Part shown: positions 6,521 through 12,840 of the stretch, one piece after another | How the letters are laid out: each line of letters opens with the position of its first letter | Numbering within the stretch: position 1 is the first letter of the stretch | DNA from: Burkholderiales bacterium | Lineage (GTDB): Bacteria; Pseudomonadota; Gammaproteobacteria; Burkholderiales; SG8-41 | Assembly (NCBI GenBank): GCA_019746155.1 | Contig: JAIESJ010000234.1 | Coordinates: 1-26,237 of the forward strand | DNA length: 26,237 bases | Reading direction: 5' to 3' | Made by a program: the position numbers and the translations under genes | Notes under the pieces: model-generated | Databases searched by the model: none | Seen by the model: only the letters and a program-made list of their open reading frames with translations | What the model was told of the DNA's origin: nothing

Positions 6521-6997
6521 ATGAGTGCCCGGCTCGATATCCTTCCGAATTATCGCCGCATGACCGCGCGCGATCTCGATGCCGTGACGGCGATCGAGAG
6601 CGCGATCTATCCCTACCCCTGGACGCGCGGCAATTTCAGCGATTCCCTCGATGCGGGCTATCACTGCTGGATCGTCGAGTGCGGCGGCGCCGTCGTCGGC
6701 TACAGCGTGGTCATGATCGCAGTGGGAGAAGCGCATTTGCTCAACCTGAGCGTTGCCGCCGGGTGGCAGCGCCGCGGGCTGGGCACCGAATTATTGCATT
6801 TCATCATCAAGCTTGCCAGGGATTATGCGGCGGGCAAGATCTATCTCGAGGTGCGGCTGTCCAATACTGCGGCGCGCGCCCTGTATGGCCGCGCCGGCTT
6901 TGCCGAAATCGCCGTGCGCCGCGGTTATTATCCGGCGGGCGCCGGCCGCGAAGACGCGGTGGTGATGGAACTTGTCCTCGAAAAGCGTGACTCGTGA
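6521..6997 (+). CDS. rimI: Ribosomal protein bS18 N-alpha-acetyltransferase RimI
   Basis: 158 residues, ATG one base after the tsaB stop. A GNAT-fold enzyme that acetylates the N-terminal Ala of ribosomal protein S18 from acetyl-CoA. The acetyl-CoA pyrophosphate loop is QRRGLGTELL (residues 83-92). It is followed by YLEVRLSNTAARALYGRAGF, the RimI-type stretch with the catalytic-region Glu and the Asn/Tyr pair. The opening is typical (MTARDLDAVTAIESAIYPYPW). An in-frame GTG at 6485 would overlap tsaB and is less likely. Coupled to tsaB by position. The next gene in the same direction is the uracil-DNA glycosylase/transposase fusion. Confidence 0.92.
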   Translation: MSARLDILPNYRRMTARDLDAVTAIESAIYPYPWTRGNFSDSLDAGYHCWIVECGGAVVGYSVVMIAVGEAHLLNLSVAAGWQRRGLGTELLHFIIKLARDYAAGKIYLEVRLSNTAARALYGRAGFAEIAVRRGYYPAGAGREDAVVMELVLEKRDS

Positions 6998-7075
6998 TGG
7001 GTGACTTGTGACTGGATTCAAACGACGCATTCGCTCTTGTCCGGCCCGGGATCCGGTTGCGCGGGGAGAGCCGCA

Positions 7076-8413
7076 TTGAAAAGCCGCCGCGACGAGATGC
7101 TGAGGGAAATGGGGCTCGCGCCCGTGTGGCGCCGGCGCGAACGCGAAGGCGATTCAGGTAGCACAGGCGACCCGCCTGCCGACCATGCTCCTGTTGTTCA
7201 GGGGGTGCACAACCGTGGTTATCTGCCGCATTTAAAAGCAAAAGGCGGGCTCTATTTTGTAACTTTCCGTTTGGCGGATTCATTGCCGCAAGAAGTCCTG
7301 CGTCAGTTGGAAGTTTTGACCGACGAGCAAAGATCCATGCAGGTTGACCAGTATCTGGATGCCGGACACGGTGAGAACTGGCTCGCCAGACCGGAGGTCG
7401 CCGAGGCGCTCAAAAAGGTCCTGCTGCATTTTGATGGCGAGCGTTACCGGCTTCACGCCTGGGTGATCATGCCCAATCACGCGCATCTGTTGATCGAGCC
7501 GTTTGGCGAATATTCCTTGTCGGAGATCATGCAGGGAATCAAATCGGTGAGCGCGCATGAGTCCAACAGGCTTTTGAAGCGTGAGGGCGCATTCTGGCAA
7601 CCGGAGCGTTACGATCATCTGGTCCGCGACCAGGAGGACTTCGACCGCTGCCGCGACTATATTCTGCAGAATCCGGTCAAGGCCGGGCTGGCGCGTATAC
7701 CGCAGGATTATGTTTTTTCCAGTGGTTCTCCGGCGTCTGAAAAGCGATCTGCAGGCGGGTCGCCTGCGCTACAAGATCGGAGGCCTGCAGGCGGGTCGCT
7801 TGCGCTACTCGATAACCGGCGCTCGAGCATCATGCGCATGGACTGGAGCGAACTCAAGGCGAGCGTTGCCGCCTGCGTCGCCTGTCCGCTTCATGCCAGG
7901 CGCAACCGGACCGTGTTCGGCGTGGGCGACGAGAACGCCGATTGGCTGTTCGTGGGCGAGGGCCCCGGCGCGGATGAGGACGCGCAGGGCGAGCCGTTCG
8001 TCGGCCAGGCCGGGAAACTGCTCGACAACATGCTCGCTGCGATCAACCTCAAGCGCGGCAAGAACGTCTATATCGCCAACGTCATTAAATGCCGCCCGCC
8101 CGGCAACCGCAATCCGGAGCCGGCGGAGGCGCTCGCCTGCGAGCCGTACCTGCATCGCCAGATCGAACTGATCCGGCCCAAGCTGATCGTGGCGCTGGGC
8201 AAGGTCGCGGCGGTCAATTTGCTGGCGCGCGAGGCGAGTGTTGCGAGCCTGCGCGGCAAACTGCATGAGTACCGCGGCATCCCGCTGATCGTGACCTATC
8301 ACCCGGCCTATCTGCTGCGCAGTCTGCACGACAAGGCCAAGGCGTGGGCCGATCTGTGCTATGCCGTGGAGACGATGAAGGGCTTGCAATCCGGCAAGTC
8401 CGCCACCATTTAA
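7076..8413 (+). CDS. Family-4 uracil-DNA glycosylase carrying an in-frame REP-associated (RAYT, Y1/HUH) transposase
   Basis: One uninterrupted frame, 445 residues from TTG 7076 (GGGGAGAG 6-7 bases upstream). Residues 1-27 (RRDEMLREMGLAPVWRRRER) match the N-terminal helix of betaproteobacterial family-4 UDGs. Residues about 40-215 are a REP-associated tyrosine transposase: YFVTFRLADSLP, the HUH motif in MPNHAHLLIEP (His135, His137), and catalytic-type Tyr195 in RDYILQNPVKAGL. Residues 253-445 are the UDG core: a CVAC pair, GEGPGADEDAQGEPFVGQAG, a Cys in KCRPPGNRNPEP and one in ACEPYL (four [4Fe-4S] ligands in all), and YHPAYLLR. Both modules look intact. UDG removes uracil from DNA; RAYTs nick single-stranded REP palindromes. 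Whether a single fused protein is made, or the UDG part is translated from ATG 7832 or 7838 (weak RBS), is unknown. Confidence 0.9.
   Translation: MKSRRDEMLREMGLAPVWRRREREGDSGSTGDPPADHAPVVQGVHNRGYLPHLKAKGGLYFVTFRLADSLPQEVLRQLEVLTDEQRSMQVDQYLDAGHGENWLARPEVAEALKKVLLHFDGERYRLHAWVIMPNHAHLLIEPFGEYSLSEIMQGIKSVSAHESNRLLKREGAFWQPERYDHLVRDQEDFDRCRDYILQNPVKAGLARIPQDYVFSSGSPASEKRSAGGSPALQDRRPAGGSLALLDNRRSSIMRMDWSELKASVAACVACPLHARRNRTVFGVGDENADWLFVGEGPGADEDAQGEPFVGQAGKLLDNMLAAINLKRGKNVYIANVIKCRPPGNRNPEPAEALACEPYLHRQIELIRPKLIVALGKVAAVNLLAREASVASLRGKLHEYRGIPLIVTYHPAYLLRSLHDKAKAWADLCYAVETMKGLQSGKSATI
7158..7179 (+). repeat. REP palindrome, left copy
   Basis: 22 bp beginning GTAGCACAGGCGACCCGCC, with a short internal palindrome (CAGGCG/CGCCTG). 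It is the inverted complement of the copy at 7751-7772 with one mismatch (21 of 22). It lies just before the transposase domain and is translated as part of the linker (GSTGDPPADH). Confidence 0.85.
7751..7772 (-). repeat. REP palindrome, first right copy
   Basis: Begins GCAGGCGGGTCGCCTGCG and ends GCTAC. It is inverted relative to 7158-7179 and direct relative to 7787-7808. It lies after the transposase domain and is translated in the linker (AGGSPALQD). Confidence 0.85.
7787..7808 (-). repeat. REP palindrome, second right copy
   Basis: Begins GCAGGCGGGTCGCTTGCG and ends GCTAC, with one change (T for C) from the first right copy 36 bp upstream. 36 bp is a multiple of three, so the duplication keeps the reading frame; both copies are translated alike (AGGSPAL, AGGSLAL). 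Confidence 0.8.
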
Positions 8414-8414
8414 A

Positions 8415-8560
8415 AAATCGTAAATCGTGAGCCGTATGTCGAGCCTCCTCACCCCGACCCGGCCCCCTCGCCTGCTGCGCAGGCTCTCCCCCGTCACCGG
8501 TGGAGAGGGGGTATAGTTGACGCGTCGAATCACGAATCACGATTTACGAATCACGAACCA
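8415..8560. repeat. Intergenic repeat island with inverted ends and two internal hairpins
   Basis: It fills the gap between the UDG fusion and lemA. The left arm AAATCGTAAATCGTGA (8415-8430) is the near-perfect inverse of TCACGATTTACGAAT (8537-8551). The right side also has tandem AATCACG words (8528-8557). Between the arms are GCCTGC-TGC-GCAGGC (8470-8484) and a CTCTCC/GGAGAG stem (8484-8489 with 8502-8507), inside a CTCACCCCGACCC-type sequence. Such nested elements look like non-autonomous mobile repeats. The first hairpin could also act in RNA 3'-end formation, but no T-run follows. Confidence 0.7.
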
Positions 8561-8582
8561 CGGGATTATACGGAGGATTATC

Positions 8583-9272
8583 ATGATCAGGCGATTCCTG
8601 GCGATGGCGGCGGTTGCCGCGATGGTGTTGCTGTCCGGTTGCGGCTATAACACTCTGCAGTCGACCGATGAACAGATCAAGGCGAGTTGGGCCGAAGTGG
8701 TGAACCAGTACCAGCGCCGCGCCGACCTGGTGCCTAACCTGGTGGAAACGGTGAAAGCCTTCGCGGCGCAGGAGCAACAGGTACTGCTGGGCGTCACCAA
8801 TGCCCGCGCCAAGGTCGGCAGTATCCAGGCTACGCCGGAACTCATCAATGATCCGCAGGCGTTCGCCCGGTTTACGGCGGCGCAGGGCGAACTTACCTCG
8901 GCGCTGTCGCGCCTGCTGGTGGTGGCCGAGAATTACCCGCAGCTTAAGTCCGACGCCAATTTCCGCGACCTGCAGGCGCAGCTCGAAGGCACGGAAAACC
9001 GCATTGCGGTGGCGCGCAACCGCTATATCAAGGCGGTGCAGGAATACAACGTCACGGTGCGCTCCTTCCCCAGCAATCTGACGGCGATGGTGTTCGGCTT
9101 CAAGGAAAAGCCCCAGTTCACGGTCGAAAACGAGAAGGAAATCGCGAAGGCGCCGAAAGTCGATTTCGGCAGGCCGGCCGCTCCCGTGCCGCAGCCCGTC
9201 GCGCCGGCTCAGGCCCCGGCCCAGGCTCCCGCCGGCAGCGCGCCGAGCGAATACTCGCTGCCCGGCAAGTAA
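8583..9272 (+). CDS. lemA: LemA family lipoprotein
   Basis: 229 residues. The ATG at 8583 has a strong GGAGG 7-11 bases upstream. An N-terminal signal peptide ends in a lipobox (LLSGC, Cys20), so the protein is probably a lipoprotein, followed by the LemA domain. Family landmarks are the helix with NQYQRRADLVPNLVETVKAF, then LTSALSRLLVVAENYPQLK and finally RNRYIKAVQEYNVTVRSFP. The C-terminal ~45 residues are Pro/Ala-rich and low complexity (PVPQPVAPAQAPAQAPAG). LemA proteins are envelope-associated and of uncertain function. They are regularly encoded next to TPM-domain proteins, as here, where two follow at 6 and 11 bp. Likely one operon. Confidence 0.95.
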   Translation: MIRRFLAMAAVAAMVLLSGCGYNTLQSTDEQIKASWAEVVNQYQRRADLVPNLVETVKAFAAQEQQVLLGVTNARAKVGSIQATPELINDPQAFARFTAAQGELTSALSRLLVVAENYPQLKSDANFRDLQAQLEGTENRIAVARNRYIKAVQEYNVTVRSFPSNLTAMVFGFKEKPQFTVENEKEIAKAPKVDFGRPAAPVPQPVAPAQAPAQAPAGSAPSEYSLPGK

Positions 9273-9278
9273 ACGGCC

Positions 9279-10148
9279 ATGAGGCTGTGCGCCTTGTCGC
9301 GCATCCTGCTGGCGGCGGCATTTTTGCTTGCAACACAGCTGGCGGCGGCAGAGGTTGCGGTGCCGCCGCTCAAGGCGCGCGTTACCGACCTCACCGGCAC
9401 GCTCAGCGCCGAACAGCGCGCCGCGCTGGAGCAGAAGCTTGCCGCCTTCGAGACCCGCAAAGGCGCCCAGATCGCGGTGCTGCTGGTTCCCACCACGCAG
9501 CCCGAGGCGATCGAACAATACTCGATCCGTGTCGCCGAGGCGTGGCAGCTCGGGCGCAAGGGCGTCGATGACGGCGTGCTGTTCCTTGTCGCCAAGAACG
9601 ACCGCAAGCTGAGGATCGAAGTGGGGCGCGGGCTCGAAGGCGCGGTTCCGGACGCGATTGCCAAGCGCATCGGCAGCGACATCGTCGCGCCGTATTTCCG
9701 GCAGGGCGACTTCTACGGCGGCGTCACCGCCGGCGTCGAGCGCATTATCAGGACGATCGAGGGCGAACCGCTGCCTGCGCCGCAACCCGGGGCGCAGCGG
9801 AAACCCGGCACCGATTTCGAGGACATCGAGTTCATGCTCGTTTTCGGTTTTGTCCTGATATTCGTGATCGGCAGCGTATTGCGCGCAGCCCTCGGCCGCT
9901 TTGCCGGTTCCGGCGTCGTTGGCGCAGTTGCCGGCACGATCGCGTGGATGATCGGAGGTGTCCTGATCGCCGGCATCCTCGTTGGCGTGATCGCTTTTGT
10001 CCTCAGCCTCTTCGGCGGCGTTGCGCGCAGTGGCGGCCGGTCCATGGGGGGCTGGTCCCCGGGCGGCTGGTCCTCGGGCGGCGGCTCTGACGGCTTCGGT
10101 GGGGGTGGCGGCGGTTTCGGCGGCGGCGGAGCTTCCAGCAACTGGTGA
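9279..10148 (+). CDS. TPM-domain (YgcG-like) membrane protein
   Basis: 289 residues. A signal peptide (residues about 1-24, ending LAAA) is followed by a TPM domain (about 30-150; RVTDLTGTLSAEQRAAL, IAVLLVPTTQPEAIEQYS, DDGVLFLVAKNDRKLRIEVGRGLEG, GDFYGGVTAGVERI). Two hydrophobic segments follow (about 187-207 and 212-245). The tail is rich in Gly and Ser (GGGSDGFGGGGGGFGGGGAS). Architecture and length are those of YgcG proteins, thought to sit in the inner membrane with the TPM domain outside the cytoplasm. Function is uncertain; the family is sometimes named a phosphatase after a plant relative. It follows lemA by 6 bp and is probably co-transcribed. Confidence 0.92.
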   Translation: MRLCALSRILLAAAFLLATQLAAAEVAVPPLKARVTDLTGTLSAEQRAALEQKLAAFETRKGAQIAVLLVPTTQPEAIEQYSIRVAEAWQLGRKGVDDGVLFLVAKNDRKLRIEVGRGLEGAVPDAIAKRIGSDIVAPYFRQGDFYGGVTAGVERIIRTIEGEPLPAPQPGAQRKPGTDFEDIEFMLVFGFVLIFVIGSVLRAALGRFAGSGVVGAVAGTIAWMIGGVLIAGILVGVIAFVLSLFGGVARSGGRSMGGWSPGGWSSGGGSDGFGGGGGGFGGGGASSNW

Positions 10149-10159
10149 CGAGAGACACG

Positions 10160-10657
10160 ATGAGCCTGAAACGCATCACCAAGCATCTTCTGGCGCCGCA
10201 ATGGATCGTTCGCCGTGCATTTTCGAAAGCAGTTCTCGAGCGCATCGAGGCGGCGGTCAAAGCGTCCGAAACGTTGCACGAAGGCGAGCTGCGCTTCGCG
10301 GTCGAAGCCGGGCTCGACCTGCTGCCACTCCTGCGCGGCGTGACACCGCGCCAGCGCGCACTGGAATTGTTCTCCCAATTGCGCGTGTGGGACACCGAGC
10401 GCAACTGCGGAGTCCTGATTTACCTGCAACTCGTCGATCGCCGCATCGAAATCGTCGCCGACCGCGGCATCGACAGGAAGGTGACACAGCAGGAGTGGGG
10501 CGTCATCTGCCGCGGGATGGAAGCGGCGTTCCGCGACGGACGCTACGAAGAAGGCGTGCTTGCGGGAATCCGCGAGATCACCGCGCTGCTCGCGCGCCAT
10601 TTCCCGCCCGGCGAGGCCAATCCTGACGAGCTGCCGGACAGGCCGGTAGTCCTTTAG
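10160..10657 (+). CDS. Second TPM-domain protein (soluble, YgcG-like short form)
   Basis: 165 residues from the ATG at 10160, with GAGAG 7 bases upstream. A GTG at 10145 overlapping the previous stop (GTGA) is an alternative. The protein lacks a signal peptide and membrane segments. The TPM fold is visible as FSKAVLERIEAAVKASE, then GELRFAVEAGLDLLPLL, VWDTERNCGVLIYLQLVDRR and IEIVADRGIDRKV. This is the usual third gene of lemA-TPM-TPM operons in proteobacteria. After its stop the sequence becomes a decayed flavoprotein fragment, so the operon ends here. Confidence 0.9.
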   Translation: MSLKRITKHLLAPQWIVRRAFSKAVLERIEAAVKASETLHEGELRFAVEAGLDLLPLLRGVTPRQRALELFSQLRVWDTERNCGVLIYLQLVDRRIEIVADRGIDRKVTQQEWGVICRGMEAAFRDGRYEEGVLAGIREITALLARHFPPGEANPDELPDRPVVL

Positions 10658-10659
10658 AG

Positions 10660-10915
10660 CGCGCATCGCGAACGCGTGCGCAAGGGCAAGTCCACCGCCC
10701 TCATGCGCACCATGGTGCGGCTGCCGGGAGGACAACCGCGCCTACGGAGCGCTCGCTTTCAATTTCCGCAACGGCGAAGAGTACGCGATCCGCGCCAAGG
10801 CCTTGGTGCTGGCCGCCGGCGACGTCAACCGTATTTCGCGCAATGCCCTCGGGCCCGCCTTTCGACAGCTGGCGCTTCCCCTGCAACACGGGCGATGCGC
10901 AGGCCATCCCCCCAT
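10660..10915 (+). pseudogene. Fragment of an FAD-dependent fumarate-reductase/AprA-like flavoprotein, frameshifted
   Basis: Three short pieces in different frames read as one protein family. First is ERVRKGKSTALMRTMVR; then EDNRAYGALAFNFRNGEEY with IRAKALVLAAGDVNRISRN (frame of 10728); then PFDSWRFPCNTGDAQA (frame of 10858). The middle piece is the typical segment of fumarate reductase/succinate dehydrogenase-type flavoproteins before the FAD-contacting AAGG-like loop, and NTGD matches their conserved xTGDG region. Both ends of the gene are missing and at least two frameshifts separate the pieces. It is a relic. Which flavoprotein it came from cannot be said. Confidence 0.6.
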
Positions 10916-10922
10916 CCTTTGA

Positions 10923-11249
10923 TCACCCCACCCACGCATGTTCCAGCACATCGAGCCGCAAGTCCTGCGAGATTTTCTTTCCATTGCCTTCGACCGACAG
11001 CATGACCAGCCGTATCCCCGGCCTGGTGAAAGACAGCTCGTGGGTAAATGTGCCGGGAAGAGCGATCGCTTTTTCCACAAGGACCTGATTGTTTGCGTCC
11101 CGGAGCGTGCAGCGCGCCGTGCCGCTGCCGCCGAGTATTGCCTGGATGCGAAAGGGTTCATTGACGCAGCGGCGGTAGACTTGCGGATCGCGGTTGGGGT
11201 TGTATTGCAGGTTGTTTATTTTTATCATTTTAATCAATTGGTTATTCAT
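10923..11249 (-). CDS. Hypothetical protein, 108 aa, probable beta-sandwich
   Basis: The ATG (complement of 11247-11249) has AGGG about 7 bases upstream. The protein has an Asn/Lys/Ile-rich start (MNNQLIKMIKINNLQYNPN) followed by alternating strands (PFRIQAILGGSGTARCTLRD, VLVEKAIALPGTFTHELSF, GIRLVMLSVEGNGKKISQDL) suggesting an Ig-like fold. No signal peptide or family was recognised. Codon use at the 5' end is markedly A/T-rich compared with neighbours, which may point to transfer or to start-region relaxation. It is divergent from the gene at 11281, with only 31 bp between the starts. Its stop lies next to the flavoprotein relic. Confidence 0.6.
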   Translation of the reverse strand: MNNQLIKMIKINNLQYNPNRDPQVYRRCVNEPFRIQAILGGSGTARCTLRDANNQVLVEKAIALPGTFTHELSFTRPGIRLVMLSVEGNGKKISQDLRLDVLEHAWVG

Positions 11250-11280
11250 TTTTTCCCTCGTGGTGTGGTAATATAAGCAA

Positions 11281-11712
11281 ATGCTAATTTTAGACCCTAA
11301 TTCCGGCGCGGGCCAGCTGCAAAAAGTTTTTCGGGAGGTCGACCGCGACCTCTCCGGGCTCGAGCGGAGGATTACCGCCGCCGAAATCCTGCCGCTCGCG
11401 CAAACTGTCGATCATGCGATTGAACTCGTCAAGCGGCTGATCATTGCTTACATCGCCGACGAGGGGAAAAAGCAGGTTCCCGATGCGAGCGCGGATATAC
11501 TCGATACATTCAAGGCGCTGGTGAAGGGCGAACCCACCTGGAACGCCATTCGTGACAACTGCCGTGAACTTGTGTATTACCGAAACTGTATTAATATGGG
11601 GCGGGAAGACGCTTTGCCGGGATTTCCGGAAAAAATGGCGGTGCGTACCGCGCGGCACGTGTATCTTTACATCAAGACGCGCTGTATCCGCGAAGGGCGG
11701 CTTGAAGACTGA
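11281..11712 (+). CDS. Hypothetical helical protein, 143 aa
   Basis: An ATG start with no clear Shine-Dalgarno. The protein is mostly helical and charged (LQKVFREVDRDLSGLERRI, AQTVDHAIELVKRLIIAYIA, DILDTFKALVKG, CRELVYYRNCINM). No known domain, signal peptide or membrane segment was recognised. Three cysteines are present but not as a metal motif. Divergent from the 108-aa gene; any promoter must overlap that gene's A/T-rich 5' end (about 11205-11280). It is followed by an inverted-repeat element, then cbbQ. Function unknown. Confidence 0.65.
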   Translation: MLILDPNSGAGQLQKVFREVDRDLSGLERRITAAEILPLAQTVDHAIELVKRLIIAYIADEGKKQVPDASADILDTFKALVKGEPTWNAIRDNCRELVYYRNCINMGREDALPGFPEKMAVRTARHVYLYIKTRCIREGRLED

Positions 11713-11721
11713 CTTTTGCCG

Positions 11722-11791
11722 CAGAGATCACGGAGAACGCAGAGATCTGGATTGCGGGTGGGGTCGGCGTCGAATTTCTCTGTGAACTCTG
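11722..11791. repeat. Inverted-repeat (MITE/REP-like) element, CAGAG arms
   Basis: The left arm CAGAGATCACGGAGAA (11722-11737) and right arm TTCTCTGTGAACTCTG (11776-11791) are inverted repeats matching at 14 of 16 positions, separated by 38 bp. A further CAGAGA lies at 11740-11745. It fills the gap before cbbQ and would fold into a long hairpin in RNA. The same word appears as a tandem pair at 4084-4101. Probably a small non-autonomous element. Confidence 0.75.
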
Positions 11792-11847
11792 TGTACCCCT
11801 CAAGGGGGTATTGAAAAGAACCCTCCATGGCTGAAGTGGAACCATAA

Positions 11848-12696
11848 ATGAAGACAGCAGTAAACCGAATCCGCGGCGTCGAGCGCGACATCGTGCAGAT
11901 GCCGCAGGCCGGCGATATCGCGCCGTACTACGAGCCGCAGGGCAACGAAGTCGCGATTTTCGAGGCCGCCTATCGCAAACGGCTGCCGGTGATGCTGAAG
12001 GGGCCGACCGGCTGCGGCAAGACGCGCTTTCTCGAATACATGGCATTTCAGCTGAAGCGCCCGCTGGTGACCGTGTCGTGCCACGAGGATCTGACGAGTT
12101 CGGACCTGGTCGGCCGCTTCCTGCTCGAAGGCTCGGAAACGGTATGGCAGGACGGGCCGCTCACGCGCGCGGTGAAGGCCGGCGCGATCTGCTATCTCGA
12201 CGAGATCGTCGAGGCGCGCACCGACTCCACGGTCGTGATCCACTCGCTCACCGACCACCGCCGCCGCCTCACCATCGAGAAAAAAGGGCAGGAGATCGAG
12301 GCGCACGAGGACTTCATGCTGGTGATCTCCTACAACCCGGGTTATCAGACGGTGCTGAAGGATCTCAAGCCCTCGACCAAGCAGCGCTTCATCGCGCTCA
12401 CCTTCGATTTCCCGCCGGAGGACATCGAGCGCAAGATTATCGTCAACGAAGTGCCGGGCATCTCGCCCGAGATCGCGCACCAGCTCGTGGCCGCCGGCCG
12501 CAAGGCGCGGCTCCTCAAGGATCACGGGCTTGAAGAAGCGACCTCGACGCGCGCCCTGGTGTATGCGGCGAACATGATGAATGCGGGGCTGGACCCGGTC
12601 ACGGCCTGCCAGGTGGCGATAGTCAACCCCATCACCGACGACATGGAGCTTGCCGAAGCGCTGATGGAGATCGTGCAGGCGCATTTTGCGGTGTGA
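11848..12696 (+). CDS. cbbQ: CbbQ/NirQ/NorQ-family AAA+ ATPase (MoxR group)
   Basis: 282 residues, ATG start with a weak GGAA upstream. AAA+ motor with Walker A GPTGCGKT (52-59), Walker B ICYLDEI (114-120, Asp118/Glu119), sensor-1 Asn163 in SYNPGYQ and Arg180 in KPSTKQRF. This matches CbbQ and NorQ over the full length and size. These ATPases work with a VWA-domain partner as activases or metal-cofactor insertases: CbbQ-CbbO on RuBisCO, NorQ-NorD on nitric oxide reductase. The partner gene follows at 12837. No RuBisCO or nor gene is in the window. The Cbb name is preferred because the partner is 835 aa, nearer CbbO than the shorter NorD. Target protein uncertain. Confidence 0.85.
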   Translation: MKTAVNRIRGVERDIVQMPQAGDIAPYYEPQGNEVAIFEAAYRKRLPVMLKGPTGCGKTRFLEYMAFQLKRPLVTVSCHEDLTSSDLVGRFLLEGSETVWQDGPLTRAVKAGAICYLDEIVEARTDSTVVIHSLTDHRRRLTIEKKGQEIEAHEDFMLVISYNPGYQTVLKDLKPSTKQRFIALTFDFPPEDIERKIIVNEVPGISPEIAHQLVAAGRKARLLKDHGLEEATSTRALVYAANMMNAGLDPVTACQVAIVNPITDDMELAEALMEIVQAHFAV

Positions 12697-12726
12697 TGCC
12701 GCCCTGCGCGAAACGGTGTCGCCCGA

Positions 12727-12840
12727 TTGACGGTCCGGCAGCTTATCGAGAGTTACGGCTACTACGCGGTCTCTTTCGGGATGCCGCTGGAGGGTGAAAC
12801 CCTGTTGAAATCGCATGCGGCGCAGGAATTCCGGGCATGA
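12727..12840 (+). pseudogene. DedA-family N-terminal remnant (37 codons) overlapping the cbbO start
   Basis: From TTG 12727 the frame reads LIESYGYYAVSFGMPLEGET (after a short TVRQ), then LLKSHAAQEFRA and stop (12838-12840). The first part strongly resembles the start of DedA/SNARE-associated membrane proteins (E-x-x-G-Y-x-x-x-F-x-x-x-x-L-E-G-E-T). The remaining ~160 residues, including all membrane helices, are absent. The stop overlaps the ATG of cbbO (ATGA), so translation of the remnant, if any, could couple to cbbO. There is no clear ribosome binding site for it. Most likely a relic between cbbQ and cbbO. Confidence 0.55.

Larger units (their letters stand above)
7158..7808 (+). mobile_element. 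REP-RAYT insertion within the UDG gene
   Basis: The inserted segment is bounded on the left by one copy of a 22-bp REP-like sequence and on the right by two copies in the opposite orientation. It contains the Y1 transposase coding sequence in frame with the host gene. The exact insertion ends cannot be fixed without an uninterrupted relative; they are estimated between about 7150 and 7812. There is no obvious target duplication. The layout matches REP/BIME-flanked tnpA(REP) genes found elsewhere between genes. Here it interrupts a gene while keeping the frame. Confidence 0.8.
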
